Positions 31,699 to 37,935 of a stretch of DNA of 37,935 bases are shown here, one piece after another (within the stretch, counting starts at the first letter, position 1; each line of letters begins with the position of its first letter). The translations under genes and the position numbers were made by a program. The DNA is taken from IMG/VR virus record IMGVR_UViG_3300005538_000217, positions 1-37,935 of that record, one strand, 5' to 3'. A model generated the notes under the pieces. It was not told where the DNA came from. It searched no databases and was given only the letters and a program-made list of their open reading frames with translations. The stretch is from a virus.

Positions 31699-31992
31699 TT
31701 ATTCCTGGTCGAACACCCATTTGACCAGCTTGCCGTTTTCCAGAAGGAACCAATCGCCGCGCTCTTTGATGCCCTTGGCTGCGTATTCGAAAACCCTCCA
31801 GTGATAGCAGCAATAGCAGTAGCCAATGTCCGCTCTGCCATTTTTGTTTAGGTGGGCAAACCAGATTGGGTTACCGCACATTACACTCCAGCACTTCCCT
31901 TTTTTCCACGACGTAACAGAGCCCGCGGCCGGAAAAATCGCGACACTCTTACCCTGAACTGCTCGAACGAAAATGGGCTTGCCGGGAATCAC
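31699..31992 (-). CDS. Hypothetical Cys/Trp-rich protein
   Basis: A 97-residue protein with a GTG start overlapping the J-domain gene stop by 4 nt. Beta-rich, with CysTrpSerValMetCysGlyAsn, then TyrCysTyrCysCysTyrHisTrpArgVal. The Cys/His cluster could bind zinc. It ends LeuValLysTrpValPheAspGlnGlu. No family recognised. Confidence 0.65.
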   Translation of the reverse strand: MIPGKPIFVRAVQGKSVAIFPAAGSVTSWKKGKCWSVMCGNPIWFAHLNKNGRADIGYCYCCYHWRVFEYAAKGIKERGDWFLLENGKLVKWVFDQE

Positions 31993-32615
31993 GCCACGGC
32001 CTCCCCGCTACATTCCAGTTGAAACACCCTCCAAGCTTCTTGCACGCGATGAAACATCTCCACGTCGCCGCCCTTGTCGGGATGATGTTTGGCAACCAGC
32101 ACTCGATGCGCTTCCTTCACCTGGCTGGCGCTCGCATTGATCGGCACCCCCAAAACCTTCCACCATTGCAGCGCGCTGCTTTGACCCGGTGCCGGCAACG
32201 CCATGTAACCTCGAAACGCCTGTTCCACGGAACCCACACCCCAGCGTTCCTGGCCGCGGATGGATTCAACGTGTTTGACGATCGCCCAAATGTTGTCCTC
32301 CACGCGATCCCATTTGTCGCACGCGAGCGAAACCGGTTTGCCCTTCAACTCAAAATAAACCGCCGCACCCGGATCGGCCGGCTGGGCCTGTCCGCTGTAT
32401 GGCATCCCATCGATGCGCAACCCGACGTTGGTTGAAAGCACTTCCTTGCGCGCGCCCAGGCGCGAAAGTTCGGTCGCTAATCCACGGCGCGCCTCATCCA
32501 TCGAACGTTTGCGCGCCCCGTAAGAGATCGAACGCGTAAACGGGCTGCTCTTGCGGAACTTCGTCCGCGGCCAGCCTTCCGGCCAGGAAAGTGGAAAAGC
32601 GGTCTGTTCGCTCAT
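31989..32615 (-). CDS. J-domain (DnaJ-like) phage protein
   Basis: A 208-residue protein. The N-terminus has LeuSerTrpProGluGlyTrpProArgThr, which I recall from many phage and prophage J-proteins. The C-terminus (about 150-200) is a J domain with TrpTrpLysValLeuGlyVal and the HisProAsp catalytic triplet at 178-180. J domains stimulate DnaK/Hsp70 ATPase. In a phage replication region this may recruit host DnaK for complex remodelling, as in lambda replication; that is inference. Start by 4-nt overlap. Confidence 0.85.
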   Translation of the reverse strand: MSEQTAFPLSWPEGWPRTKFRKSSPFTRSISYGARKRSMDEARRGLATELSRLGARKEVLSTNVGLRIDGMPYSGQAQPADPGAAVYFELKGKPVSLACDKWDRVEDNIWAIVKHVESIRGQERWGVGSVEQAFRGYMALPAPGQSSALQWWKVLGVPINASASQVKEAHRVLVAKHHPDKGGDVEMFHRVQEAWRVFQLECSGEAVA

Positions 32616-32863
32616 TCGGGTAATGGTGTGCCGATCTGCGTCAAAGCCTCCACCAATCGCACTGCCTCAAAACGCCTGCGCCCGTTGGGCAGCTTGCGCA
32701 AGGCTCCCGTCACCAGCACCAGCGCAAACAACTCCACGTCCTTGAGCGAGGCCTCAAGGAGCTCAGCCTCGAATTCGTCGCTGGCCGTGATGATCACCTG
32801 CGCTCCCTTGCGCTCGATGCTCACGCCTGACGCCATCAATTTTTTTGGTGCGCTTTTGTTCAT
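32612..32863 (-). CDS. Small hypothetical protein
   Basis: An 83-residue protein with a beta-alpha layout: GlyAlaGlnValIleIleThrAlaSerAspGluPheGluAlaGluLeuLeu, then LeuPheAlaLeuValLeuValThrGlyAla. The start overlaps the upstream stop by 4 nt (ATGA). No family recognised. Confidence 0.65.
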   Translation of the reverse strand: MNKSAPKKLMASGVSIERKGAQVIITASDEFEAELLEASLKDVELFALVLVTGALRKLPNGRRRFEAVRLVEALTQIGTPLPE

Positions 32864-33162
32864 CGAATCATCCAGGCATCGGCTTGCGCCATTGACATGA
32901 TTTCGATTGGCTCAAAATCCAGATCGCAAGCGCGGAATGTTGCTACCAGTTCCGCTGCGGTTAATCTTCCAGCCTTGAACAAAGCAGGTGCGATTCTAAA
33001 CGGTATTGGCTCTGTTCCATCATTCCACTCACCAAGTGGGGAAAGACGGTCCAATTTTACGCGCCCCGACAAGATCTCTTGAAAGAACAGCTTGATGGCC
33101 GCTTGCCCGTTTTCGGCTTCATAATCCGCACCAAAATCTCCAGCGGTAATTTTTATTTTCAT
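32860..33162 (-). CDS. Small hypothetical protein
   Basis: A 100-residue protein: MetLysIleLysIleThrAlaGlyAspPhe strand, then AlaAlaIleLysLeuPhePheGlnGluIleLeuSer helix and an acidic C-terminal half. It ends AspAlaTrpMetIleArg. Its codon use is slightly more AT-rich than its neighbours. No family recognised. Confidence 0.65.
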   Translation of the reverse strand: MKIKITAGDFGADYEAENGQAAIKLFFQEILSGRVKLDRLSPLGEWNDGTEPIPFRIAPALFKAGRLTAAELVATFRACDLDFEPIEIMSMAQADAWMIR

Positions 33163-33186
33163 AAATTTTAAAAGCTGCCCACTGCC

Positions 33187-33402
33187 TCATGCTCGTATCT
33201 CGCTCACCAGCCGCTCAAACTCCTCGAGCGTCCCTTCTTTTGGTTGCGTCTCGTTCACCGTCGCCACCAGCCACGCCGCCAGGTTCAACGCCTGGCCGCG
33301 CGAAATCATCTCACCCGGCTCCGGAGCGAGCATGATCCGCAGCGACCCGTTCCCTGCCGGTACCACCGAAAAATGATTGGCCGAATCCATGCGCGCGCTC
33401 AT
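33187..33402 (-). CDS. Small hypothetical protein
   Basis: A 71-residue protein with a beta N-terminus (AsnHisPheSerValValProAlaGlyAsnGlySerLeuArgIle) and a helix AlaLeuAsnLeuAlaAlaTrpLeuValAla, ending in a second helix. ATG overlaps the upstream stop by 4 nt. Similar short phage proteins exist, with unknown function. Confidence 0.65.
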   Translation of the reverse strand: MSARMDSANHFSVVPAGNGSLRIMLAPEPGEMISRGQALNLAAWLVATVNETQPKEGTLEEFERLVSEIRA

Positions 33403-34259
33403 GCCTCCTCCGGCTCCTTTGCCTGCGCCCTGGCTTCCAGCACCCGCGGCAAGTGTTCACGCAACCCTTCCTCAGCCCTGGCCTCGGCCGCCCTGGCCTT
33501 TTCAGCCTTGGCTTTTTCCAGCTCATCGGCGTGCTTCACCAGTTTCTCCAGAAACTTGATCGAGACCACCACCCCTGTCTGCGCCGACGCATCAAACTCT
33601 CCGATCACAGCCGCCAGCTTGCGCATTTCTGCCAGCGCCGGCGCCGCCTGCTCCCGGATCCGCTTCTCCCGCGTGGATAAATCCGGCAGGTCGATGGCCA
33701 CCGGCTCAGGGGCCTGCGGCGCGGCCGCTTCGCCGTTCAAGTTTGCCGGAGCTTTGGCTGCTTCCGCGGTGCTGGACTTTGGACTGGTCTTGGCCACCCG
33801 CCGTTTCACCACTTCGCGCACATGCGCCGCCGTGATCCTGCCCTCCGGCGCCGTCCCCACCACTTCCTCCCAGGCATCGCGCCATTCCGCCTCGGGCAAC
33901 TCCGCCAGCGGCCGGGCCTGGCTCTCCGTTGCCGGCAACGCCGCAAAATCATGGTCGATCAAAAAACTCACCACCTCGGCCGCCGCCCGAAGGTGCCGGG
34001 CGTAACGGTCCGTGATGTCCCATTCGCGCCGGCAATACTCCGCGAAGGTCAGGTACTTCTCCCGGTAAAGCTCCTGTCGGAAAATCCGCCGCAAGGCGTT
34101 CCCCACCGCAAAAAACCCATTGATGTTTTCGCGAATCAACGACTCGCACTCCAACAGCGTCGCCCGTTCGGAGACAGTTAAAATCGTTGGCGGGGCCACG
34201 GTGTGTGAATCCGCACCGGAAGGTGCCGCGTGTCTGGCAAGAAACATAGTTGTGCTCAT
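33399..34259 (-). CDS. Helical DNA-binding-like protein with coiled-coil tail
   Basis: A 286-residue protein. Residues 32-100 form an HTH-like helical region with ThrPheAlaGluTyrCysArgArgGluTrpAspIleThrAspArgTyrAlaArgHisLeu, like ParB/RepB-type or plasmid replication-linked domains. A Pro/Ala linker follows, then a long Lys/Ala/Glu coiled coil (about 195-286). A DNA-organising or partition-like role is possible but not shown. ATG 34259. Confidence 0.7.
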   Translation of the reverse strand: MSTTMFLARHAAPSGADSHTVAPPTILTVSERATLLECESLIRENINGFFAVGNALRRIFRQELYREKYLTFAEYCRREWDITDRYARHLRAAAEVVSFLIDHDFAALPATESQARPLAELPEAEWRDAWEEVVGTAPEGRITAAHVREVVKRRVAKTSPKSSTAEAAKAPANLNGEAAAPQAPEPVAIDLPDLSTREKRIREQAAPALAEMRKLAAVIGEFDASAQTGVVVSIKFLEKLVKHADELEKAKAEKARAAEARAEEGLREHLPRVLEARAQAKEPEEA

Positions 34260-34271
34260 AAACTTAATCCG

Positions 34272-34601
34272 TCATGCCGAGAACCCTCTTGCTTGCGCTG
34301 TGGCCAGCAGTCGGCGGGAAGCCTCTTGAAAACTCTTGTCGTCACCCTCCGTGTAAAACTCTATGGCCGAAGCGATTTTTTTCACATGTTCCGGAATTGT
34401 CACGTTGTCAGGAGCGAGCAGGTAGAGCGGCTTATCCATCATCGAAGCCACTGCAAACTGCAGCAGCGAATCAATCGCGCGCTTGTAATCCTTCGTAAAA
34501 ATGGAAAGGCAAATGACGCTGTCTCCCATTTTCTGCGCCGTGTCCTCAATCCATTTTTCCAATTCCGGACGGATTGGATCCAATTCGCTCAATCGATTCA
34601 T
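34272..34601 (-). CDS. Hypothetical protein
   Basis: A 109-residue protein starting MetAsnArgLeuSerGluLeuAspPro. Alpha/beta with AspSerValIleCysLeuSerIlePheThrLysAspTyrLys and LysProLeuTyrLeuLeuAlaProAspAsnVal. That strand-helix-strand layout is loosely reminiscent of small TIR or nucleotide-sensing folds, but nothing specific is seen. The start is fixed by ATGA overlap. Confidence 0.68.
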   Translation of the reverse strand: MNRLSELDPIRPELEKWIEDTAQKMGDSVICLSIFTKDYKRAIDSLLQFAVASMMDKPLYLLAPDNVTIPEHVKKIASAIEFYTEGDDKSFQEASRRLLATAQARGFSA

Positions 34602-34906
34602 GCCGCTTTCCTTTCGCCGATCACAGCCAGTCGCCTCTCCAGTATCCGGCCGGCAATTTCCTCTAGCCGCTTCTCGAACTCCGTTTGCACCGCCGCCGTC
34701 ATCCACTCCGGCCGGCGCGGGTTCAAAGTGTTCAGGATCACAAATCGCGTCAGGTTCTCCAGGGACACGCGCCGGATTGATCCCTTGCGGAAACTCGCCA
34801 GGCACTCCTCCTGGTAGACCCACTCGCCGACGGTCGATTTCGCCACATGCACCTCGCCGGCCACTTCGGCCAGCGTCAGCAATTTTGTTGTGGGCGAAAA
34901 AATCAT
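34598..34906 (-). CDS. Excisionase/MerR-like HTH protein
   Basis: A 102-residue protein. Residues 9-55 match a small winged HTH as in excisionases: LeuThrLeuAlaGluValAlaGlyGluValHisValAlaLysSerThrValGlyGluTrp, then a Ser-Phe-Arg-Lys-Gly-Ser-Ile-Arg-Arg wing. The remainder is helical. No integrase is seen nearby, so the role is more likely gene control than excision. ATG by 4-nt overlap. Confidence 0.78.
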   Translation of the reverse strand: MIFSPTTKLLTLAEVAGEVHVAKSTVGEWVYQEECLASFRKGSIRRVSLENLTRFVILNTLNPRRPEWMTAAVQTEFEKRLEEIAGRILERRLAVIGERKAA

Positions 34907-35298
34907 TTCTTTGGAGCGGCCGCCTGTGCGGCCCGGTCCCGGTGAAACACGTGGCAATTCCCGCAATACTCGTTGCGCACGTCCTCCGGGTGATAGCTCG
35001 TCCGGCCGCAGACATGGCACGTGATCGATTTGCGGTCCGGGGAAATAGAAAAAAACTTTCTGCTGGGCGCCGAGTCCGGTTCGCGCGTCAGATCTCCGTG
35101 CGCCGGCAGGTGCTTCACCAAATCGTACTTGAGCACCAGCACCTGCGCCGGCAGCAGCAACAGCTCCACATTTTCGGGATCAGCGTTAATGAAGGCCCGC
35201 GCGAAGTGCTTTAAAAAAGACCCGTGAACATCGTGGGAGATGACCTCCTTAAAAATATATTCCAGCTGCGCGCGGATCATGTTTTCAGGAGAGCCCAT
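34903..35298 (-). CDS. Zinc-ribbon phage protein
   Basis: A 131-residue protein starting MetGlySerProGluAsnMetIle. The end is a clear zinc ribbon: CysHisValCysGlyArgThrSerTyrHisProGluAsp, then TyrCysGlyAsnCysHisValPheHis, giving two Cys-x2-Cys pairs. This C-terminal motif is frequent in phage proteins of unknown role. ATG overlaps the upstream stop by one base (TGATG). Confidence 0.82.
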   Translation of the reverse strand: MGSPENMIRAQLEYIFKEVISHDVHGSFLKHFARAFINADPENVELLLLPAQVLVLKYDLVKHLPAHGDLTREPDSAPSRKFFSISPDRKSITCHVCGRTSYHPEDVRNEYCGNCHVFHRDRAAQAAAPKK

Positions 35299-35690
35299 CA
35301 AATGCCTTTCCAGAAAAACATCTCTACGGCCTTGCAACCCGCCACGCGAATTTCAGCACGGGCCGACTCCTCGTCCATGAAATGCCACGCGCGCTGCGCG
35401 TTATTCGTCCATCCATAGCGGCGCGTTGCCCATGTCTTGCGTCCGCGAAAGTTGCGCTCAATCAGCCAGCGACCGACAAATCCCGGCACTTCCTCCTTTG
35501 GCTTCCTGGAAGAGCGCGAGCGGCCCTGCGACGGACCGCCCGCGCCCTGGGAGGCGCCGGCATGATGAGATCCCGCAGCCGGCGAAGTGTTGGCGCCCTT
35601 GGCCTGGCCGTGCGAAATAATTTCGTCCACCGCGGCCTGCGCCCGCAGTCCCCGAGAAGCAAATCGATCAATGGCGTTGTGATGGTTCAT
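35298..35690 (-). CDS. Hypothetical basic protein
   Basis: A 130-residue protein starting MetAsnHisHisAsnAlaIleAspArg. A Gly/Ser/Ala-rich basic linker (about 45-70) separates two helical or beta parts. The second holds TrpLeuIleGluArgAsnPheArgGlyArgLysThrTrp and TyrGlyTrpThrAsnAsn. ATG by 4-nt overlap. No family recognised. Confidence 0.65.
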   Translation of the reverse strand: MNHHNAIDRFASRGLRAQAAVDEIISHGQAKGANTSPAAGSHHAGASQGAGGPSQGRSRSSRKPKEEVPGFVGRWLIERNFRGRKTWATRRYGWTNNAQRAWHFMDEESARAEIRVAGCKAVEMFFWKGI

Positions 35691-36175
35691 GCATTCCTCC
35701 GGCGGTGTTGATCCACCAACTTCAACTCTTCCGCAGTCATCTGGCGCACAAAAGAGCCACGCGCCTTGACGTGGTCCTGCACTGCGGCCTTCTCGGACAG
35801 AAAGAGCTTCGCTTGCACAATGTTGGGCGTCCAAAATTGATTGAAGTTTAGAAACCGGCATCCTTTTCTTCCCATTTTCACGATCACCCAGGGCTTCCAA
35901 GCAAGCTGCTCCAGGGTTGCGATTGCGGGCAGCCCTCCCCAACAAGCCGAGCAAACACCCGTCGGCGTCGAAGGATGCCTCTCCATCCAGGAGCAGGTGC
36001 CGGTGGGGCTCCCCTCTTGAGGACAACCCATCGAGTCCGAACACCCGCAATACACACAGACCCGCTCACAAGCCGCCACCACCGAAATAAACGCCAGCAA
36101 ATCAAATTCCGGCGCCGGAAAAATCTGTGCCGTCCTGCGCGCCGCCTCCTTGCACTTTGCGCGGGGTGCTCTCAT
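35687..36175 (-). CDS. Cys-rich zinc-binding-like protein
   Basis: A 162-residue protein starting MetArgAlaProArgAlaLysCys. A Cys-rich middle (CysValTyrCysGlyCysSerAspSerMetGlyCys, CysSerTrp, CysSerAlaCysTrpGly, about 40-80) probably binds zinc. The C-terminal part is helical. ATG by 4-nt overlap. Family not identified. Confidence 0.7.
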   Translation of the reverse strand: MRAPRAKCKEAARRTAQIFPAPEFDLLAFISVVAACERVCVYCGCSDSMGCPQEGSPTGTCSWMERHPSTPTGVCSACWGGLPAIATLEQLAWKPWVIVKMGRKGCRFLNFNQFWTPNIVQAKLFLSEKAAVQDHVKARGSFVRQMTAEELKLVDQHRRRNA

Positions 36176-36366
36176 ACGATGATCACTCCCTTGCGCCACT
36201 GGTCGAGCTGCTCAATCGCTCCAGCCAGCGAATCGCACCGCGCTGAATATTTCAGCACCGTCTGGTTCGGTTCGTCGCCGTGGCCCACGATGATCAACTT
36301 CCACGCATGGCCCCGGCGCTTGAGCGTGATCTTCACCACACCCTCGTCGTTGGGGAAAACATTCAC
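36172..36366 (-). CDS. Small hypothetical protein
   Basis: A 64-residue protein with a GTG start overlapping the upstream stop by 4 nt. Beta N-terminus (GlyValValLysIleThrLeuLysArgArgGlyHisAlaTrpLysLeuIleIleVal), then a short helix. The longer in-frame ORF to 36522 is rejected as a shadow of the upstream gene. Confidence 0.62.
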   Translation of the reverse strand: MNVFPNDEGVVKITLKRRGHAWKLIIVGHGDEPNQTVLKYSARCDSLAGAIEQLDQWRKGVIIV

Positions 36367-37097
36367 GCCGCCACCTCCTCCGCCAGCTCGCGTTGCCTGG
36401 CCAAAAACTTCAGGCGATATTCTTCCGCTTCCGGCTTGGGCAGCATCGATCCCGCCGGGTGATACCGCGTAGCGAACGTCTGGATGACTTTCCAATCCGC
36501 CTTCGCGTTTGCACGACGGCACAGCTGCAAAACTTCGATTTCCCGCTCTTCCGCGTAATTATGGTTGGCACCCCACTCCCAGCCAAAACTCGTGTTCTCT
36601 TCATCACGAATCTTTGTGATCTCCAAGCTCGCCAACCGCATGTCCTCCCCGTGCTCGGAGTTTATCCGGTCCGCGCCCGGCAAAAATGAAAGGCAGGACT
36701 TCGGCATCCAAGGGCGACCCGTCGTCGCGTCCAGCCACACGGCGCCGCGTTTCTCGCCTCCGGGAAATCGATACACCAGCCGCACATCGTGCGCGGTGAT
36801 CTTGCTCCCCGTTTCGAGCACCTGTTCACGGAAGAAGACAAACGCACAGCGCGCCTCAAAATCCCAGGGCGATGAACCGGTCCACAGACAACGCAAACTT
36901 CCCGAAAGCCTGGGATCATCCAACCATTCCAGGTCGTCCATCACCTCGTAGTGCGCCTGGAACTCCTCGAGCTTCGGGTTGATCGCCCGCGCGATGCGCA
37001 ACATCTGCGAGGGTAAAAAAGTCTCAATCTTGCAAGCCACCTCACGAATCAGGTCGTAGCCCTGGCGCGCTTTGGTCCGTCGTTTTGCAGTTTCCAT
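36363..37097 (-). CDS. Hypothetical protein, first gene of the long leftward operon
   Basis: A 244-residue protein starting MetGluThrAlaLysArgArgThrLys, with AAAGGA 9-10 nt upstream of the ATG. Helical N-terminus, then an alpha/beta middle (TrpAspPheGluAlaArgCysAlaPheValPhePheArgGlu) and a basic helical end. No catalytic motif is clear. It follows the RHH gene after a 144-bp gap with two inverted repeats. Confidence 0.7.
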   Translation of the reverse strand: METAKRRTKARQGYDLIREVACKIETFLPSQMLRIARAINPKLEEFQAHYEVMDDLEWLDDPRLSGSLRCLWTGSSPWDFEARCAFVFFREQVLETGSKITAHDVRLVYRFPGGEKRGAVWLDATTGRPWMPKSCLSFLPGADRINSEHGEDMRLASLEITKIRDEENTSFGWEWGANHNYAEEREIEVLQLCRRANAKADWKVIQTFATRYHPAGSMLPKPEAEEYRLKFLARQRELAEEVAA

Positions 37098-37117
37098 ATC
37101 AGGGGTCCTTTCATTTG

Positions 37118-37159
37118 CGGCCGCGCCCGAGACTCTGACACAAGTTACAGGCGCGGCCG
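37118..37159 (-). other. Inverted repeat before the early operon
   Basis: A 10-bp perfect stem (CGGCCGCGCC and GGCGCGGCCG) around a 22-nt loop, 21 bp before the first long gene of the leftward block. There is no U-run. It could be an attenuator, RNA-protein site or operator. No clear promoter is seen in this gap, so the early operon may be read from the RHH promoter. Confidence 0.5.
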
Positions 37160-37194
37160 GGTTCACCTTCAGGCCAGGGCGGTTTACGGAACGA

Positions 37195-37217
37195 GCGGCG
37201 CACCAATAACGCGCCGC
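37195..37217 (-). other. Second inverted repeat in the same gap
   Basis: Seven-bp arms GCGGCGC and GCGCCGC with a 9-nt loop, 25 bp after the RHH stop. No T-run, so it is not a standard terminator. Confidence 0.42.
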
Positions 37218-37241
37218 CCACCTCCCGGGCCCGAAAATCGT

Positions 37242-37436
37242 TCAGGCGGCTTCCTTCACCGCCGCACCCAGGCGCTTCTTAAGAACCGGCAAACCCGTGC
37301 GGGCAGCCATGCGAAGCACGTCCACCCAATCAAGTCCGCTCTGGTCAGCAATAGTCTGCAGGTCCTTTTCAATCTGGCTGGGAAAACGAACCTGGCGCGG
37401 TTTGCCCAATGGCTCTTTCGACGTTTTTGACTTCAT
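37242..37436 (-). CDS. Ribbon-helix-helix regulator, leftward
   Basis: A 64-residue protein. ArgGlnValArgPheProSerGlnIle is the ribbon strand, followed by two helices (IleGluLysAspLeuGlnThrIleAla, then TrpValAspValLeuArgMetAlaAla). This is the Arc/CopG-type fold that binds operators as dimers. It is homologous in layout to the divergent plus-strand gene (ProArgGlnIleArgLeuAspPro), which suggests a duplicated pair controlling the shared region. The promoter just upstream predicts an almost leaderless mRNA. Confidence 0.82.
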   Translation of the reverse strand: MKSKTSKEPLGKPRQVRFPSQIEKDLQTIADQSGLDWVDVLRMAARTGLPVLKKRLGAAVKEAA

Positions 37437-37443
37437 ACGTCGC

Positions 37444-37463
37444 TAATTGTAGTTAATTGTAGT
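37444..37463. promoter_or_regulatory. Tandem 10-bp direct repeat, likely RHH operator
   Basis: Two perfect adjacent copies of TAATTGTAGT. They overlap the -10 box and part of the spacer of the leftward promoter. RHH repressors bind short repeated sites at about one helical turn, so this is a natural operator for either RHH protein. Confidence 0.65.
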
Positions 37464-37473
37464 CGTCTGTCAA
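37446..37473 (-). promoter_or_regulatory. Leftward sigma70-type promoter
   Basis: TTGACA (37473-37468) and TACAAT (37451-37446) with a 16-bp spacer on the minus strand. Transcription would start about 3-4 bases before the ATG at 37436, so little or no leader and no Shine-Dalgarno site is present. Confidence 0.68.
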
Positions 37474-37488
37474 TATTTATTTTGACAG
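37467..37488. repeat. Inverted repeat holding both -35 boxes
   Basis: CTGTCAA and TTGACAG arms with an 8-bp AT-only centre. Each arm is the -35 element of one of the two divergent promoters. Confidence 0.65.
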
Positions 37489-37510
37489 CGCATTTCTGTG
37501 CGTGTGTAAT
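37482..37510 (+). promoter_or_regulatory. Rightward sigma70-type promoter
   Basis: TTGACA (37482-37487), a 17-bp spacer and TGTAAT (37505-37510). The ATG of the RHH gene is at 37518, 7 bp after the -10, so the transcript probably begins at or next to the start codon. Confidence 0.72.
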
Positions 37511-37517
37511 TGGGCCG

Positions 37518-37802
37518 ATGAAAAAACCACCTCGCCAGATTCGGCTAGATCCGGACATTCTTGAGGAGGTTCAGAAAATATCGGAAGTCACAAATCTCCC
37601 GCAGGTGGAAGTGATCCGGCAAATGGTGGCTGCCGGCGTCCGGGTGATCAAGCAGAACGGCTACAAGATTACATTACCACTCCGCCTCGAACTTGCGAAA
37701 GACGTCGAACTAAAAACAGAGCCACCCTCTCGCCATCCCACGAGAGTTTCCGGGGAAAGCCCACCGTCCCAATTCAACGAACCGAAAAAGAAAACCGGAT
37801 AA
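37518..37802 (+). CDS. Ribbon-helix-helix regulator, rightward
   Basis: A 94-residue protein. ArgGlnIleArgLeuAspPro is the ribbon strand, followed by IleLeuGluGluValGlnLysIleSer and ValGluValIleArgGlnMetValAla helices. The C-terminal 30 residues are a basic, Pro/Ser-rich tail not present in the leftward partner. ATG 37518 is preferred over a TTG at 37482 because that lies in the -35 box. It is likely the first gene of a rightward operon. Confidence 0.82.
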   Translation: MKKPPRQIRLDPDILEEVQKISEVTNLPQVEVIRQMVAAGVRVIKQNGYKITLPLRLELAKDVELKTEPPSRHPTRVSGESPPSQFNEPKKKTG

Positions 37803-37830
37803 TCAACCTTCGAGATTACCTGCCAGAGAG

Positions 37831-37935
37831 ATGAATGCCCCCGCGAAAATAATACTGCTCGTTGGCCTTCTCGCCATCAGCATGGCGTGCGCGTTCCCGC
37901 CCTGGATCCTGACAGCCGATGCTGAGGGCGACGGG
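37831..37935 (+). CDS. Small membrane or exported protein, truncated by the window end
   Basis: The first 35 residues only: MetAsnAlaProAlaLysIleIleLeuLeuValGlyLeuLeuAlaIleSerMetAlaCysAla, then PheProProTrpIleLeu. A hydrophobic N-terminal segment followed by a Phe-Pro-Pro-Trp motif is seen in many small phage membrane proteins. The stop is not in the window. The frame would read on into the ORF at position 1 if the ends were joined. Confidence 0.6.
   Translation, partial: MNAPAKIILLVGLLAISMACAFPPWILTADAEGDG

Noticed and set aside
34272-34601. TIR or nucleotide-sensor domain
   Set aside because: Only a vague strand-helix-strand impression; no catalytic Glu or BB-loop pattern can be placed.
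37482-37517. Longer start for the rightward RHH gene at TTG 37482
   Set aside because: It coincides with the -35 box of a near-consensus promoter, so it would not be in the transcript.
1-37935. tRNA genes, insertion sequences, reverse transcriptase or diversity-generating repeats
   Set aside because: I looked for cloverleaf-like blocks, transposase or RT motifs and variable repeats on both strands and saw none that could be supported.

Overview
This window looks like the near-complete genome, or a large part, of a short-tailed (podovirus-like) dsDNA phage of about 38 kb with high GC. The evidence is a full head module on the minus strand: terminase small and large subunits, portal, scaffold and an N4-gp56-type major capsid protein. 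It is followed by tail proteins, a beta-helix spike-like protein, two paralogous Gln-rich proteins and a 1786-residue virion or ejection-type protein. A Verrucomicrobiota host is suggested, as inference only, by a secreted fibronectin-III-like protein with a terminal 'SPDLVNW...FFRA' module and by several Asn/Thr-rich secreted proteins, both styles I associate with that phylum. I see no integrase, DNA polymerase or recognisable endolysin.

Layout, read in the direction of most transcription (right to left). (1) 37.4-37.5 kb is a compact divergent control region between two small ribbon-helix-helix (RHH) regulators. (2) 37.1-31.4 kb holds a long run of small early genes: zinc-ribbon proteins, an excisionase-like HTH, a helical DNA-binding-like protein with a coiled-coil tail, a J-domain protein and a winged-helix protein. 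(3) 31.3-30.3 kb is a replication-initiator-like gene with four palindromic repeats inside its linker-coding part, a candidate origin in the style of lambda O. (4) 30.3-26.5 kb holds small membrane and zinc proteins, a Gam-like nuclease inhibitor, the Fn3 protein and an HTH protein, interrupted by one plus-strand LuxR/GerE-type HTH gene. (5) 26.5-19.1 kb is the packaging and head module. (6) 19.1-14.5 kb holds secreted or spike-like proteins and a holin/lipoprotein gene. (7) 14.5-0.7 kb holds tail proteins, the paralogue pair around a sulfotransferase-like gene, and the giant virion protein.

A short plus-strand set lies at both ends: an RHH regulator and a truncated membrane protein at the right, and an Acb2/Tad1-like protein, a KTSC protein and one unknown at the left. 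If the molecule is circular these form one rightward operon that could carry regulatory and anti-defence functions.

Nearly every minus-strand gene overlaps its neighbour by 4 nt (ATGA, GTGA or TTGA), so most starts are fixed by coupling. The signals most worth a second look are the phased palindromes in the initiator gene, the two near-consensus divergent promoters that predict leaderless or nearly leaderless mRNAs for both RHH proteins, the nested lipoprotein start in the holin gene, and the Sec signal peptides on proteins encoded within the structural module.
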